The translations under genes and the position numbers were made by a program. From the NCBI RefSeq assembly GCF_005893125.1, contig NZ_VCJS01000022.1, positions 37,987 through 101,986 on the forward strand: a stretch of DNA of 64,000 nucleotides, in the 5' to 3' direction. Below the pieces are notes generated by a model that was not told where the DNA came from, searched no databases, and saw nothing but the letters and a program-made list of their open reading frames with translations. Origin of the DNA: Nonomuraea basaltis. Lineage in GTDB: Bacteria > Actinomycetota > Actinomycetes > Streptosporangiales > Streptosporangiaceae. This document shows, piece by piece, positions 33,033 to 42,696 of this stretch; the first letter of the stretch is position 1; every line of letters starts with the position of its first letter.

Positions 33033-33986
33033 TCACAACGAGTTCAGGAAGCGCGTGAACGCCTCGTTGACCTCTGCCGGACGCTCCTGCTGAGTCCAGT
33101 GGCCGCAGCCCGGCAGTACGACGGCTCGGCGCAGGTTCGGCACGGCGGCTGATGTGCCGGAGATCAGCTCCGCTCCTCCCGGCAGGGCCGCGGCGCTGTC
33201 TCTGTCGCCGGTGATGTAGAGGGCGGGCGGGAGGATGGCGGCGTGCTGCCAGGGACTGGTCAGCGCCCAGTTGCGGTCCAGGTTGCGGAACCAGTTCAAG
33301 GCGGTGGTGAAGCCGGTGCGTTCGAAGTCGGTGGTGTAGACGTCGAGGTCCTCCTCGGTCAGCCAATCGGGCAGCCTGTCGGGCTCTCTCCACGTGTCCA
33401 GGAGCCCGCCGCCCGGCGGGACGATGGGATTCCACGGATATCCCTCACCGGAGGCACCGTGGAGGGCTCGGCGGATCGTGGCACGCGGGTCCCGGGCCAG
33501 TTCGCGGTCGGCGACTCCCGGCCGCTGGAAGTAGGCGATGTAGAAGTTGTCGCCTGCCTGAGTACGCATGGTGGACAGCGGCGCGGTAGCGGGCCGGACC
33601 GCGTACGGGCCGCCCAACGCGATCACTGCGCGCACTCGATCGGGCCGCATCAGCGCACTGTGCCAGGCGACGCCCGAGCCCCAGTCGTGGCCGGCCACGA
33701 CCGCCTGCTCCTCGCCGAGTGCGCCGATCAGGCCGATAACGTCGCCGACCGTGTGCAGGATCGTGTAGTCCTCCACAGCGTCCGGCCGGTCGGTGCCACC
33801 GTAGCCTCGCTGGTCCGGGGCGACGACGTGGTATCCCGCCTCGGCCAGCGCCACGAGCTGGTGGCGCCAGGAGTACCACGACTCGGGAAAGCCGTGGAGC
33901 AGGATGACCAGCGGGCCCGAGCCCGCCTCGGCCACGTGCATGCGGATGTCCCCAACCTGGAGGTGACGGTGGGTGATCTCGATCAT
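33033..33986 (-). CDS. Epoxide-hydrolase-like alpha/beta hydrolase
   Basis: 317 residues from ATG 33986 behind GAAGG. HGFPESWYSWRHQ (oxyanion HGFP), nucleophile Asp in GHDWGSGVAWHSA, acid region YITGDRDS and catalytic His in PGCGHWTQQERP are all as in soluble epoxide hydrolases. A lid domain lies between. It should open epoxides or cleave C-halogen bonds; without a structure the two cannot be told apart. The upstream DsbA-family gene is broken, and its restored frame would end 48 bases before this start. Confidence 0.88.
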   Translation of the reverse strand: MIEITHRHLQVGDIRMHVAEAGSGPLVILLHGFPESWYSWRHQLVALAEAGYHVVAPDQRGYGGTDRPDAVEDYTILHTVGDVIGLIGALGEEQAVVAGHDWGSGVAWHSALMRPDRVRAVIALGGPYAVRPATAPLSTMRTQAGDNFYIAYFQRPGVADRELARDPRATIRRALHGASGEGYPWNPIVPPGGGLLDTWREPDRLPDWLTEEDLDVYTTDFERTGFTTALNWFRNLDRNWALTSPWQHAAILPPALYITGDRDSAAALPGGAELISGTSAAVPNLRRAVVLPGCGHWTQQERPAEVNEAFTRFLNSL

Positions 33987-34033
33987 CTGAGGTCCTTCAC
34001 AAGACTGGTATTCTTCAGCCGCGATACGCCTGT

Positions 34034-34638
34034 TCATGGACGCGAAGCGGACGTGAGCGCGGCCAACAGCGCCTGTTCCGATTGGGCGCCGGTCAGCTCC
34101 GGCCGGTCGGCGAACCGGTACACCGGCACCCCCGCACGCCCGAGCTCCGTACCCGGTCGAGTTCGGCCAGCGTCTCTTCGGCGCATTCGTCGCTCCACTG
34201 AACGCCGGTCTCGGCGGCCAGGGCCTTCAGCGTGCCGAGATCGGCGATGTTGAGCTCGTCGGTGTGGTGCGCGCGGAACAGCCGCTCGGCCATCTCCTCA
34301 CCCAGCCCCTGGCGGGCGGCCACCGCGATGAGACGGTGCGCTTCGAAGGTGTTGGAGTAGATCGCGTTCTCGTGACGGAACCGCAGGCCTTCCTCCGCCG
34401 CCATGGCCGTGATCCGGGTCACGGCAGCCAGCGCGTCCTCACCGAAGGCTCGGCGGAGCACCTCAAGCTTGAGCTCTCCTTCCACGCTCGCGCCGGGATC
34501 CAGCTGGAAGGGAAGCAACACGACGTCGGCCTGCCCCCTGTCGGCGCGGAAACGGGCCAGCGCCCGCCGCAGGCGAGTGAAGCCGAAATAGGACCAGACA
34601 CAGGGGATGTCGAAAACGAACTGCACGGTTGTGCTCAT
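34034..34638 (-). pseudogene. DsbA/FrnE-family oxidoreductase, frameshifted
   Basis: The frame from ATG 34638 (TVQFVFDIPCVWSYFGFTRL) runs as a FrnE-like thioredoxin fold through RLFRAHHTDELNIADLGTLK and AAETGVQWSDECAEE. A run of five C residues (plus strand 34129-34133) then shifts the frame, and the published frame ends at 34093. Adding one base restores VPVYRFADRPELTGAQSEQA to a stop at 34034. The active site reads CVWS instead of the usual CPWC, so only one Cys remains and disulfide chemistry is doubtful even if the frame is a sequencing error. Confidence 0.7.
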
Positions 34639-34672
34639 GCCGGCAACGCTACGAGCGACCCCTCGATGGGCA

Positions 34673-34733
34673 CCTCTGTCAACTGACTGGGGTTGGCCAT
34701 CCAGGTCGACGGACCCCAGTCGATCGACAGAGG
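34673..34733. promoter_or_regulatory. Inverted pair of operators between dsbA-like and FMN reductase genes
   Basis: CCTCTGTC-N4-GACTGGGG (34673-34692) and CCCCAGTC-N4-GACAGAGG (34714-34733) are mirror copies, with eight perfect bases in each half. The pair is centred in the divergent promoter region and probably coordinates both genes. Confidence 0.5.
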
Positions 34734-34795
34734 AGCGGTCGCCGTGAACCGTCCTAGCGTCGTTCTCCTCAGCTCGACCAGAAAAGGGGAACAGG

Positions 34796-35362
34796 ATGCT
34801 CAATGTGGCGATCATCATTGGCAGCACCAGGGAAGGCCGTTTCGGGCCCGTGGTGGCCGGCTGGTTCGTCGCCCAAGCCAAGGCACACGGCGGGCTGGAG
34901 CTTGACGTGATCGATCTGGCCGACTTCGACCTGCCGGTGACGCTACCGCCGGGTCTGCCGCCCACGCCTGTGATGGCCGGCCTGTCGCAGCGGCTGCACG
35001 CGGCCGACGCGTTCGTGGTGCTGACCCCGGAGTACAACCGCAGCTTCCCCGCCTCGGTCAAGAGCGTGATCGACTGGCACTACACCGAGTGGCAGGCCAA
35101 GCCGGTGGGTTTGGTCTCCTACGGCGGGATCTCCGGCGGCCAGCACGCGGCCCAGGCCCTCCGCGGCGTCTTCGCGCAACTGCACGCGGTCACGCTCAGT
35201 GACACGATCAGCTTCGTCAATCCCTGGCACACCTTCGACGCCGAAGGCCGGCACCTCGATCCCGCCGCTTCCGAACAGGCCGCCAAGACGATGCTGGGCC
35301 AGCTCGTGTGGTGGGGACGCGCGCTGAAGAACGCCAAGGCCACGCACCCGTACGGGACCTGA
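34796..35362 (+). CDS. NADPH-dependent FMN reductase
   Basis: 188 residues of the flavodoxin-like NADPH-dependent FMN reductase family: IIIGSTREGRFG for FMN phosphate, LTPEYNRSFPASVKSVIDW and SYGGISGG for the isoalloxazine ring. It supplies reduced FMN or reduces quinones. It is divergent from the dsbA-like pseudogene and two bases ahead of the broken oxidoreductase gene. Confidence 0.9.
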   Translation: MLNVAIIIGSTREGRFGPVVAGWFVAQAKAHGGLELDVIDLADFDLPVTLPPGLPPTPVMAGLSQRLHAADAFVVLTPEYNRSFPASVKSVIDWHYTEWQAKPVGLVSYGGISGGQHAAQALRGVFAQLHAVTLSDTISFVNPWHTFDAEGRHLDPAASEQAAKTMLGQLVWWGRALKNAKATHPYGT

Positions 35363-35364
35363 CG

Positions 35365-36315
35365 ATGAGAGCCATCAGGCAGTACGCCTTCGGCGGCCCA
35401 GGCGAGCTGCTCCATGAGCAGGACGCCGCCGGCCCGGCCCTGGCCAGGTGCGCATCGCGGTGGCCGCGGCCGGGGTCACCCGGCTGGACCTCACCGTACG
35501 CGCGGGCACTGGTCGCTGGCCGCCCGATCTGCCGATGATCCCGGGCAGGGAGGTCGCGGGCGTGGTGGAATCACTCGGCGACGGCGTTGAGCCGCGCTGG
35601 CTGGGCCGGCGCGTCGTCACCTGCCTCGGACTGGCCGCCGGCGGTTACGCGGAGCTGGCCGTACGCGAGGCGGCCGCGGTGCACGAGATCGCGGACGGCG
35701 TGTCCGACCACGCGGCCGTGACGGCCATCGGCACCGGCCGCGCCGCGGTAGGCATCCTGGACGTCGCCGGTCTGACGCCCGAGGACGTGGTGCTGGTGCT
35801 CGGCTCGGCGGGCGGGGTCGGCAGCCTGCTCGTCCAGGCCACGGTACACATGGGCGCGACGGTCGCCGGAGTGGCGGGCGGGCCGGCCAAGACCGCCGTC
35901 ACGCGCCGGCTCGGCGCGGCGGTCACCGTCGACCACACCCGGCCCGGCTGGCCCGAACGCGTTTGCGAGGAACTGGACGGCCGGCAGGTCACCGTGGCGT
36001 TCGACGGGATCGGCGGCAGCCTCGGCCGTACCGCACTGGAGCTGCTCGGCCACGGCGGCAGGCTGATCATGTACGGTTGGCTGAGCGGACATCCCGTCGA
36101 CGTGTCCCCGCGCGAGCTCTACGAACGCGGGCTGAGCCTGTGCGCCGCGCCAGGGCCCAGCATGCCGGGCCGTCCAGGCGGCGTACGCAGGCTGGAGGAG
36201 CGCGCCCTGGCCATGGTGACGGACGGCACGCTGACGCCGCTCGTCCAGCGGTTCGCTCTCTCGAACGCTGCTGCCGCGCACACCGCCTTGGAATCCAGGA
36301 ATACGGCAGGCAAGT
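35365..36315 (+). pseudogene. Quinone-oxidoreductase-like MDR dehydrogenase, frameshifted and truncated
   Basis: ATG 35365 starts MRAIRQYAFGGPGELLHEQ. The continuing protein (VRIAVAAAGVTRLDLTVRAG) is in another frame, and a one-base shift near 35425-35437 separates them. The cofactor domain is intact (VLGSAGGVGSLLVQ). The C-terminus stops at AAAHTALESRNTAGK, where VVL and the stop should follow; instead the frame runs into a LuxR-regulator fragment. No structural-zinc cysteines are seen. Confidence 0.75.
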
Positions 36316-36660
36316 CCTCCAGGAAGCGCAGGGCAACCCACTGGCCGTGCTGGAGTTGCTCGCCGCCCAGCGGGAGGGTCAGCTCGTGGCAGAGCCGTAC
36401 GGCGCGCGCGCCTTCTCCACATTCAGCCGTATCCAGCAGACGTTCGCCGACCGCATCGCCACGTTGCCCGAGGCGACGCAGATCCTGCTGCTGGTGGCCG
36501 CCGCCGAGCAGGACGGCGACCCCGTGACGGTGTTCGGCGCGGCCGAGCGGCTCGGCGCGAGCGTGCCCGATCTGGAGCCCGCCGAGGACAGGCGCCTGCT
36601 CGGCATGTCCGGCGACCGCCTGGTGTTCAGGCACCCCCTGATCAGAACCGCCGCCTACCC
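36310..36660 (+). pseudogene. LuxR-family (LAL) regulator fragment, central part
   Basis: Encodes AQGNPLAVLELLAAQREGQ through FRHPLIRTAAY, the end of the AAA domain of a large ATP-binding LuxR regulator. The N-terminal half with the Walker motifs is missing, replaced by the MDR dehydrogenase. The intact gene at 47374-50061 shows the same order of segments. Confidence 0.7.
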
Positions 36661-37543
36661 GTACGCCCTCGGTCGCGCTGCTTCGGGCATCACGGTGCGC
36701 GCCCAGCCACAGCTGGCTGCGGGCGAGCAACATCAGTGCACGTGGTAGCACGCCGATCGCACCCTGGGCCCTGCTCTCGCGTTCCAAGCCGACGGCTCGG
36801 TCGTGGGCGGCGCCGTAGTCGCCGAGCAGCATCTCCCACCACGCGATCCTGGCGTTCCCCCGCAGGCCGGGCGGGCCCGCCGCGAGATCCCGGTCGAGGA
36901 GCAGGTGTACGGCGATGGCCGCCTCGACCACGTCGCCCCCGGGCCCGTTCAGCGCGGTGATGCGGGCGGCCAGCTCGCCGATACGTCCGGCATCGGGCAC
37001 CCGCAACCGGTGCGCCTGATCTGCCGCGGTTCGAACGGCGGTGAAGTCGCCCGCGGTCCAGGCGATCTCGACGGCCGAGAAGAGCAGGCCGGCAGCGAGA
37101 TCGGGGGTCTGGCCGGCGACGGCCCAGGCCGATTCGGCCAGGAGCTGGTGAGCGGAGGTGGCACTGCCGCGCTCGTCGGCCAGGCTCGCCCGGAATTTGG
37201 CCACCTCCGCCGTGGCGACCGGTTCGGTGATCAGGGCGGCGGCGTCGTCGGCGAGGGTCGCCGCCCGCTCTTGCTGGCCCGCGTCGGCGGCCGCGCGAGC
37301 GGCGTGGACGAGGCGGCGTCCGCGCTCGCGAGGGTGGGCACTGAGCTTGGCGGCGCGCTCGTAGGCGGCGGCGACGGCGGCATGGCCACCGCGGCTCCGT
37401 GCGCTTTCGGCGGTGCGTTCGAGCTCAGCCGCCACCTGCTCGTCCGGTCCTGTGCTCGCAGAGGCCAGATGCCAGGCCCGCCGGTCCCCGTCCAGCACCT
37501 CGGCGAGGGCCCGGTGCACGGCCAGGCGTCTGCTGACCGTTGC
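36660..37543 (-). pseudogene. LuxR-family (LAL) regulator fragment, inverted middle part
   Basis: On the minus strand this reads SRRLAVHRALAEVLDGDRRA, then the helical repeat region, to LARSQLWLGAHRDARSSATEG. These are exactly the residues missing between the two plus-strand fragments around it. The segment of about 0.9 kb is therefore inverted in place. Coordinates of the breakpoints are approximate to about 10 bases. Confidence 0.7.
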
Positions 37544-38400
37544 GCGCCCAAGACACCGGCCAGAGCCACAACCTGGCCTTTCTCTGGGCCGTCCTGGCAC
37601 AGGTCGCCGCGATCGAAGGCGACCACGAACGCTGTAAAGAGTTGACGGCCGAGATCACGGCACACGGCACCGCTCCCGGCCACGCCCGAGCTATGGCCAT
37701 CACGGCCCTGCTCGACCTGGGCCTCGGCAGGTACGAGGCCGCACTGGTGAAGCTGACCGAGGCGGTGGAGGGGCCCAACAAGCTGGGCACCGTCCACAGT
37801 CTCCCCGACCTGGCGGAAGCCGCAGCACGGGCCGGTCACCCAGCACAAGCACAGGAGGCCGCCCGCCGGTACGCCGACTGGGCAGATCACACCGCGCGAC
37901 CGTGGGCACTCGCGATTGCCGCACGTTGCCAGGCATTGCTCGGTGCCGGGGAGGACGCCTGGATGCGAGCCGTTCACCTGCACCGCCAGGAGGGGAACCC
38001 GCCCTTCGAACGGGCTCGTACCGAACTCGTGTACGGGGAATGGCTGCGTAGGCAACACCGCAGAGTCGACGCCCGCGCTCCACTGCGGTCCGCGCTGGAA
38101 ACCTTCGAACGCCTCGGCGCCAGGCCCTGGGCCGACCGCGGGGCCACCGAGCTACGCGCCACCGGCCAAAGCGTGACCCGCCATGCGGAAGATCCTGACC
38201 CGTTGGCCCGCCTCACGCCCCAGGAACTGCAGGTCGTCCGGCTGGCGGCCACGGGCCTGAGCAACCGCGACATCGGCGCCCAACTCTTCCTCAGTCCCAG
38301 AACGGTCGGATACCACCTGTACAACGCCTACCCAAAGCTCGGCATAGCCTCCCGAGGAGAGTTGCCGGGGGTTTTGTCGGGCGGTGACTCCCCAAAATGA
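37544..38400 (+). pseudogene. LuxR-family (LAL) regulator fragment, C-terminal part
   Basis: Starts at AQDTGQSHNLAFLWAVLAQ and ends with the complete LuxR HTH (LTPQELQVVRLAATGLSNRDIGAQLFLSPRTVGYHLYNAYPKLGI). It is still open for 285 codons, but without the sensor and ATPase parts. The 38401-38791 stretch that follows holds no gene I can identify. Confidence 0.75.
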
Positions 38401-38791
38401 TGGTGTGCCTACCGGGAGCCGACACTGGCGTCAGAAACGGGTCATGGATGTTCCACCGTGGATTCCAGCCGTGGTCACCGACCTGCTGCAGTCCTTCTCC
38501 CGGCGCCTGCCATATAGCCCCGCCCAAGAGACATTCCGGGCCCGGCTCAAGAGCCTCACGCACAGTCCAGACCAGAGCTTGAGCAAGTAGAACGGGATGC
38601 GGCAGCTTTGCCCCCCGGGTCACGCCGCCGTGATGTCGATTGCGGCTGGGCGCAGCGGCCGCCATCCAGCTTGGCCGGCTCCGCCTCCATGTTGACGACA
38701 AGTAGGTTGCCGGGGACCGACAGCGCTAGAGGGACGACCAGGTGAAGGCTGCAGACCATGGCGGTGTGACGTACCTCCAGCTCGGTCGAGG

Positions 38792-39280
38792 TCAGCTCTG
38801 AGGGAAGATCTCGGTCTCGGGGCGCTGCATGTACTCCATCGCGGCGGTGAACTCCGGGTCACCGAAGCGTCGCTCCATCTCCTCGGGCGTCACGTCCTCG
38901 ATGCGGGTCTGGATCCACCACACATTGCCGAACGGGTCGCGCACCCGCCCGACCAGGTCGCCGAAGGCCAGGTGGGTGACCTCCGAGATGGAGACGCCTC
39001 CCGCCGCGACAGCCTTGCGGTGTACGGCGCGGGCGTCCTCGACGTACAGCCGGAGGAACGCGGGCGTCGCGGGCCAACTCGGGTCGCCGTCGAACAGCAT
39101 CACGATCGCATCACCGATGCGGACCTCCGCGTGCCCGATCACTCCGCGGGCGTCGATCACCCGGCCCAGTTCCTCAGCGCCGAACGCTTTCCGGATGTAG
39201 TCGATGACCGCGGCCGTGTCGCGGGAGATGATCCACGGTGTGACGGTCGTGTAGCCCTCAGGGACCGCCTTGACAGACAT
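38792..39280 (-). CDS. VOC-family (PhnB/glyoxalase-like) protein
   Basis: 162 residues from ATG 39280 behind GGAGG. The VOC pattern includes YTTVTPWIISRDTAAVIDYIRKAFGAEE, GHAEVRIGDAIVMLFD, and DPFGNVWWIQTRIEDVTPEEMERRF, with His and Glu metal-ligand candidates. The last motif is typical of PhnB-like proteins. The substrate is unknown. Confidence 0.82.
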   Translation of the reverse strand: MSVKAVPEGYTTVTPWIISRDTAAVIDYIRKAFGAEELGRVIDARGVIGHAEVRIGDAIVMLFDGDPSWPATPAFLRLYVEDARAVHRKAVAAGGVSISEVTHLAFGDLVGRVRDPFGNVWWIQTRIEDVTPEEMERRFGDPEFTAAMEYMQRPETEIFPQS

Positions 39281-39674
39281 CTTGGGGTGCCTCCTTGCGT
39301 GCCGGAATGTGCCGCCGACACTAGACCTCGTATAGGCCAGTTTCTGTCCTACACGGCACGGAGCGTCCGCTCGATGTGCTCGCGCGCGGCGCGCGTGAAA
39401 TCGGCCCCGCGCCCGCGGGGTGGTCCTATCGGTGACGGCAGGGACGCGTGAGTCCCAAGACATCGGTGACGGATGCTGTTGTCGGTCATCCTGTCGTGCG
39501 TCGTGGCGGCGTCGCGCATCGGGAGGCTGGGATCAGCCCCGGTGGATATGTCCGTTGTCGAGCAGCGGTATCGGGCTGTGCTGGCGGTGTGCAAGAACGC
39601 GACACGAAGTTCTAGCCGGGCGGACCGAACCTTTCGACACGTCACCGGAGTCGGTACGGTCGAGAGGAGTCGCC

Positions 39675-40196
39675 TTGGACCGCAATGACAGCTTCCGCGA
39701 GTTCGTCGCCGGCCATCAGCAGGCGCTGATGCGCACCGCGTACCTGCTCACGGGAGACGCCCACCAGGCCGAGGACCTGCTGCAGAGCGTCCTGCTCAAG
39801 GTGCTCGGACGCTGGTCTAGGCTGTCGCGCGTCGAGCGCCCCGAGGCGTACGTGCGCAAGGCGCTGCTGAATCAGCACATCTCGTGGCGGCGGCGCCGGG
39901 GCAGGACCGAGCTCCCGACCGCAGACCCGCCCGACCGGCCGTACTCGAGCGAGGACTCCACCATCGTGCGGCTCGTCATGCGCCGGGCTCTCATGCGATT
40001 GCCGCCCCGGCAGCGGGCGGTGATCGTTCTGCGCTACTACGAGGACCGGACCGAACGTGAGACAGCTGAGCTGCTGAACTGCTCGATCGGGACGGTGAAG
40101 AGCCAGGCCCACTACGCGCTGGCCCGTTTACGCGAACTGGCGCCCGAACTGGCGCCGAAGCTCGCCGACATGGAAGCCGAGGAGACCTACCGATGA
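39675..40196 (+). CDS. SigE-family ECF-type RNA polymerase sigma factor
   Basis: 173 residues from TTG 39675 behind GAGAGGAG. Region 2 is FREFVAGHQQALMRTAYLLTGDAHQAEDLLQSVLLKVLGRW and region 4 is LPPRQRAVIVLRYYEDRTERETAELLNCSIGTVKSQAHYALARLRE, typical of the actinobacterial SigE family. It overlaps the next gene by four bases (ATGA), so the two are coupled. Confidence 0.9.
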   Translation: MDRNDSFREFVAGHQQALMRTAYLLTGDAHQAEDLLQSVLLKVLGRWSRLSRVERPEAYVRKALLNQHISWRRRRGRTELPTADPPDRPYSSEDSTIVRLVMRRALMRLPPRQRAVIVLRYYEDRTERETAELLNCSIGTVKSQAHYALARLRELAPELAPKLADMEAEETYR

Positions 40197-41386
40197 CCTG
40201 GCTACGGAACGTACTCGTCGACCTGGCCGACGACGCTCCACAGGTGGACCTGGCCGAACGCACGATCGCGACGCATGACCGCAGGCGGCGTACCGTGATG
40301 TCGCAGCTCGCGGCGGCCATGATCGTGGTCATCGCTCTTGGTGTGACGGCCGCCGTCCGGCTGCTGCCGGACGGGTCGCAGGAGGTCGCTTCCCAAGGCG
40401 ACCTGCCGGCGCGCGGGGTGGGGCCGCTGAGCCACGCGTACAAGACCTTCTGCAAGCCGGACAGGGGGAAGGCGCCGTCAGGCTGCCGAGACGGAAGCTG
40501 GCGGGTGGTCACGCGGAGCGGGAAGGCCTACTACGTCAGTGAGGCGCTGCCCAGCCTCAGCCCTGGGCGTAGCGGACTGCGGGACAGCCCACTGGCGATC
40601 AGTCGGGACGGCCGGAAGATCGCCTACTACAGCGCAAAGGAAGGGACCTTCCAGGTCCGCGACCTGGCCTCGGGCCAGAGGACGACGGCCGCCGACAAGG
40701 TGCCGAAGGGCTGGCTGGGCAGCATCTCGCGCCTGATGCTGTCGGACGACGGCCGGTTCGTGGCTTTCAGCAAGGTCCCGGACTTCAAGGACCCCGCGCT
40801 GCTCATCGACATGCGTGACAGAGTCGTCCGCCAGTTGCCGAACCGCTGGGTCCCCATCGGCCTGTCACAGGACGGCGCCACCATCACGCTCGCGGAATAT
40901 TCGCCCAATTCGCAGCTGCGAACGATCTCGAACCTGTGGCCGCCCTCCTCAGCGGGCAACTCCACGTCGGTCATCCTGCCGAAGCACTACAACTTCAGCC
41001 CACTCGCCCCCGACGGGAAGACCGTCGCGGTGATCGAGAACCTCAGCACCGCCGAGAAGCCCTGCCGTCATGGCGACCTCGCCCTCATGGACACGCTCAC
41101 CGGCAAGAAGCGGAAGGCGACCGCCATCAGCGGCCTGCCCCCGGACGTCTCCCAGATCTCGCTGCGCACCTGGCTCAGCGCCGACGAGGTGACCGCTCTC
41201 ACCACATCCGTGCGGTGCAGACCGGCATCTGAGGTGGCCGACGAGCCCGCGGTGGTCGACCCGCCGTACCAGGCCATGACCGCCTACGCGCTGAACGTCA
41301 GGACCGGTAAGGCCAGGAAGCTCGCCACGTACAAGGCGCAGAGCTTCTTCCACATCGTCCTACCTGGGCCCCCAGGGGCGCTCTGA
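40193..41386 (+). CDS. Membrane-anchored beta-propeller protein, likely sigma partner
   Basis: 397 residues. A cytoplasmic N-terminus of about 36 residues is followed by one membrane helix (LAAAMIVVIALGVTAAVRLL) and an extracellular part with WD40-like strands (ISRDGRKIAYYSAKEGTFQVRDLASG, LSDDGRFVAFSK, LAPDGKTVAVIENL). The pairing with a SigE-family sigma factor is frequent in actinobacteria and suggests anti-sigma control by an outside signal; no classic zinc anti-sigma motif is present, so the mechanism is open. An integrase remnant starts directly after its stop. Confidence 0.75.
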   Translation: MTWLRNVLVDLADDAPQVDLAERTIATHDRRRRTVMSQLAAAMIVVIALGVTAAVRLLPDGSQEVASQGDLPARGVGPLSHAYKTFCKPDRGKAPSGCRDGSWRVVTRSGKAYYVSEALPSLSPGRSGLRDSPLAISRDGRKIAYYSAKEGTFQVRDLASGQRTTAADKVPKGWLGSISRLMLSDDGRFVAFSKVPDFKDPALLIDMRDRVVRQLPNRWVPIGLSQDGATITLAEYSPNSQLRTISNLWPPSSAGNSTSVILPKHYNFSPLAPDGKTVAVIENLSTAEKPCRHGDLALMDTLTGKKRKATAISGLPPDVSQISLRTWLSADEVTALTTSVRCRPASEVADEPAVVDPPYQAMTAYALNVRTGKARKLATYKAQSFFHIVLPGPPGAL

Positions 41387-41962
41387 CCTCAGGCCCTGCA
41401 CGCCTACGTCGTCCTGTCACTGCCCCTGGGCGCGCGTACTGAGGAGCTACGCGCGCTCACCTGGTCGCACGTCGTCAACATGGACAGCACACCGCCGTCC
41501 ATCATGGTCTGGCGCTCCGTCAGGGAAGGCGGCGACACCAAAACCAAGAAGGCCCGCCGCACCCTGGCCATACCGAGGCGCTGCGTGGACGCCCTCAAGC
41601 TCCACTGCTAACGCCAGGACGTAGCCAAGAAGGCAGCGGGCGACCGGCAGGACAACGACCTCGTGTTCACCTCCAAGGTCGGCACAGAGCTCGACGCACA
41701 CAACGTCCGCCGCTCGTTCCGGGCCGTCCTCAAAAAGGCCGGCCTCAACCCGCAGGACTGGACACCTCGCGAGATGCGGCACAGCTTCGTCTCGCTGCTC
41801 TCCGACTCCGGCATGCCCATCGAAGCCATCTCACGCCTGGTCGGCCACCGCAACACCACCGTCACCGAGACCGTCTACCGCAAGCAACTCCGTCCGGTGC
41901 TTCAGGAGGGCGCAATCGCCATGGACGAGATCTTCAGTCGTACTTCGTCGGATCGGCAGACA
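41387..41962 (+). pseudogene. Tyrosine recombinase remnant (integrase scar 2)
   Basis: The frame starts without an initiation codon at QALHAYVVLSLPLGARTEEL (catalytic Arg region) and continues through REMRHSFVSLLSDSG and ISRLVGHRNTTVTETVYRKQL with the catalytic His, Arg and Tyr. An in-frame TAA at 41609-41611 interrupts it, and the N-terminal DNA-binding half is gone. Confidence 0.8.
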
Positions 41963-42321
41963 GAGACGCCTTCAGCCGATTCGTCGCCGCCGCACGAGAC
42001 AGGCGCGGCCTGCGGCAGAAAGATGCGGCACAACGCCTCGGGGTCTCCCCCGCAACAATCTCCAACATCGAAAATGGGCACAAGCGCCTCACAAGGGACC
42101 AGTGGAAGCAACTGGCAAGCGTCCTCGAAGTACCGTGACAACAACTCCTGGACCGTGCCATTGACCTGTCAGACCCCGTCGAAAGAGCGATCACCTCATC
42201 CGAGCTTGATCGCGAGCACCAGGACGCGCTGCTCCTGACGTACGGCTGCTTCGCGGGGCGTGACTCACTGGAGTACGTGAAGGTCATCCGGCACCGAGAT
42301 AAGGAAGCAGGGGACATGTAG
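41938..42321 (+). pseudogene. XRE-type regulator overlapping the integrase end, broken
   Basis: In a second frame the sequence encodes SRFVAAARDRRGLRQKDAAQ then RLGVSPATISNIENGHKRLT, a standard XRE HTH. A TGA after LEVP interrupts it, and the same frame resumes QQLLDRAIDLSDPVERAITS to a TAG at 42319. No start codon is visible in this frame. An HTH gene overlapping the 3' end of an integrase suggests a small regulator or excision-control gene of the element. Confidence 0.65.
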
Positions 42322-42400
42322 TCACTCACTTAGTCACCCAGCAACGCAAAAGGCCGCTTCCTGCAACCGGGAAGCGGCCTTTGACCTGGGTGGGGTGTTC
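42318..42400. repeat. Integrative-element end sequence with terminator (scar at 42.4 kb)
   Basis: TAGTCACTCACTTAGTCAC repeats, GCAACGCAAAAGGCCGC and a 10-bp GGCCGCTTCC hairpin (42352-42379) are followed by CCTGGGTGGGGTG. The order GCAACGCAAAAGGCCGC, hairpin, CCTGGGT-GGGTG is the same as at 54968-55020. There the tRNA-Ala 3' end follows; here the sequence diverges at just that point. This is an old attachment junction that has lost its core. The rest of 42401-42696 shows no gene. Confidence 0.6.
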
Positions 42401-42696
42401 ACGAATGGGGCTGGCCTGGGGCGGATTAGGTACTGAGGAGATCGCTTCCCGAAGGGAACTTGATCCTTTCCCGCACACGCCACGCTAGGCTTGCCCGAAG
42501 GAGATCTAGCTGCACCCCGCCCTCCAACCACAACGCGGTCGTGCGAAGGATGGGACGGGAAGGCCTGATCCCTTGGATCAGTCAGTCTTCTTCATCCTGA
42601 AGCGGCAGCTCATAGCGGGTGCAGTGGTGAAGGGGGTCGGCGAACGAGCAAGGCCCGACCAAAATCGTTCGCCTCGGCCGCTGGGCGACAGATAGC

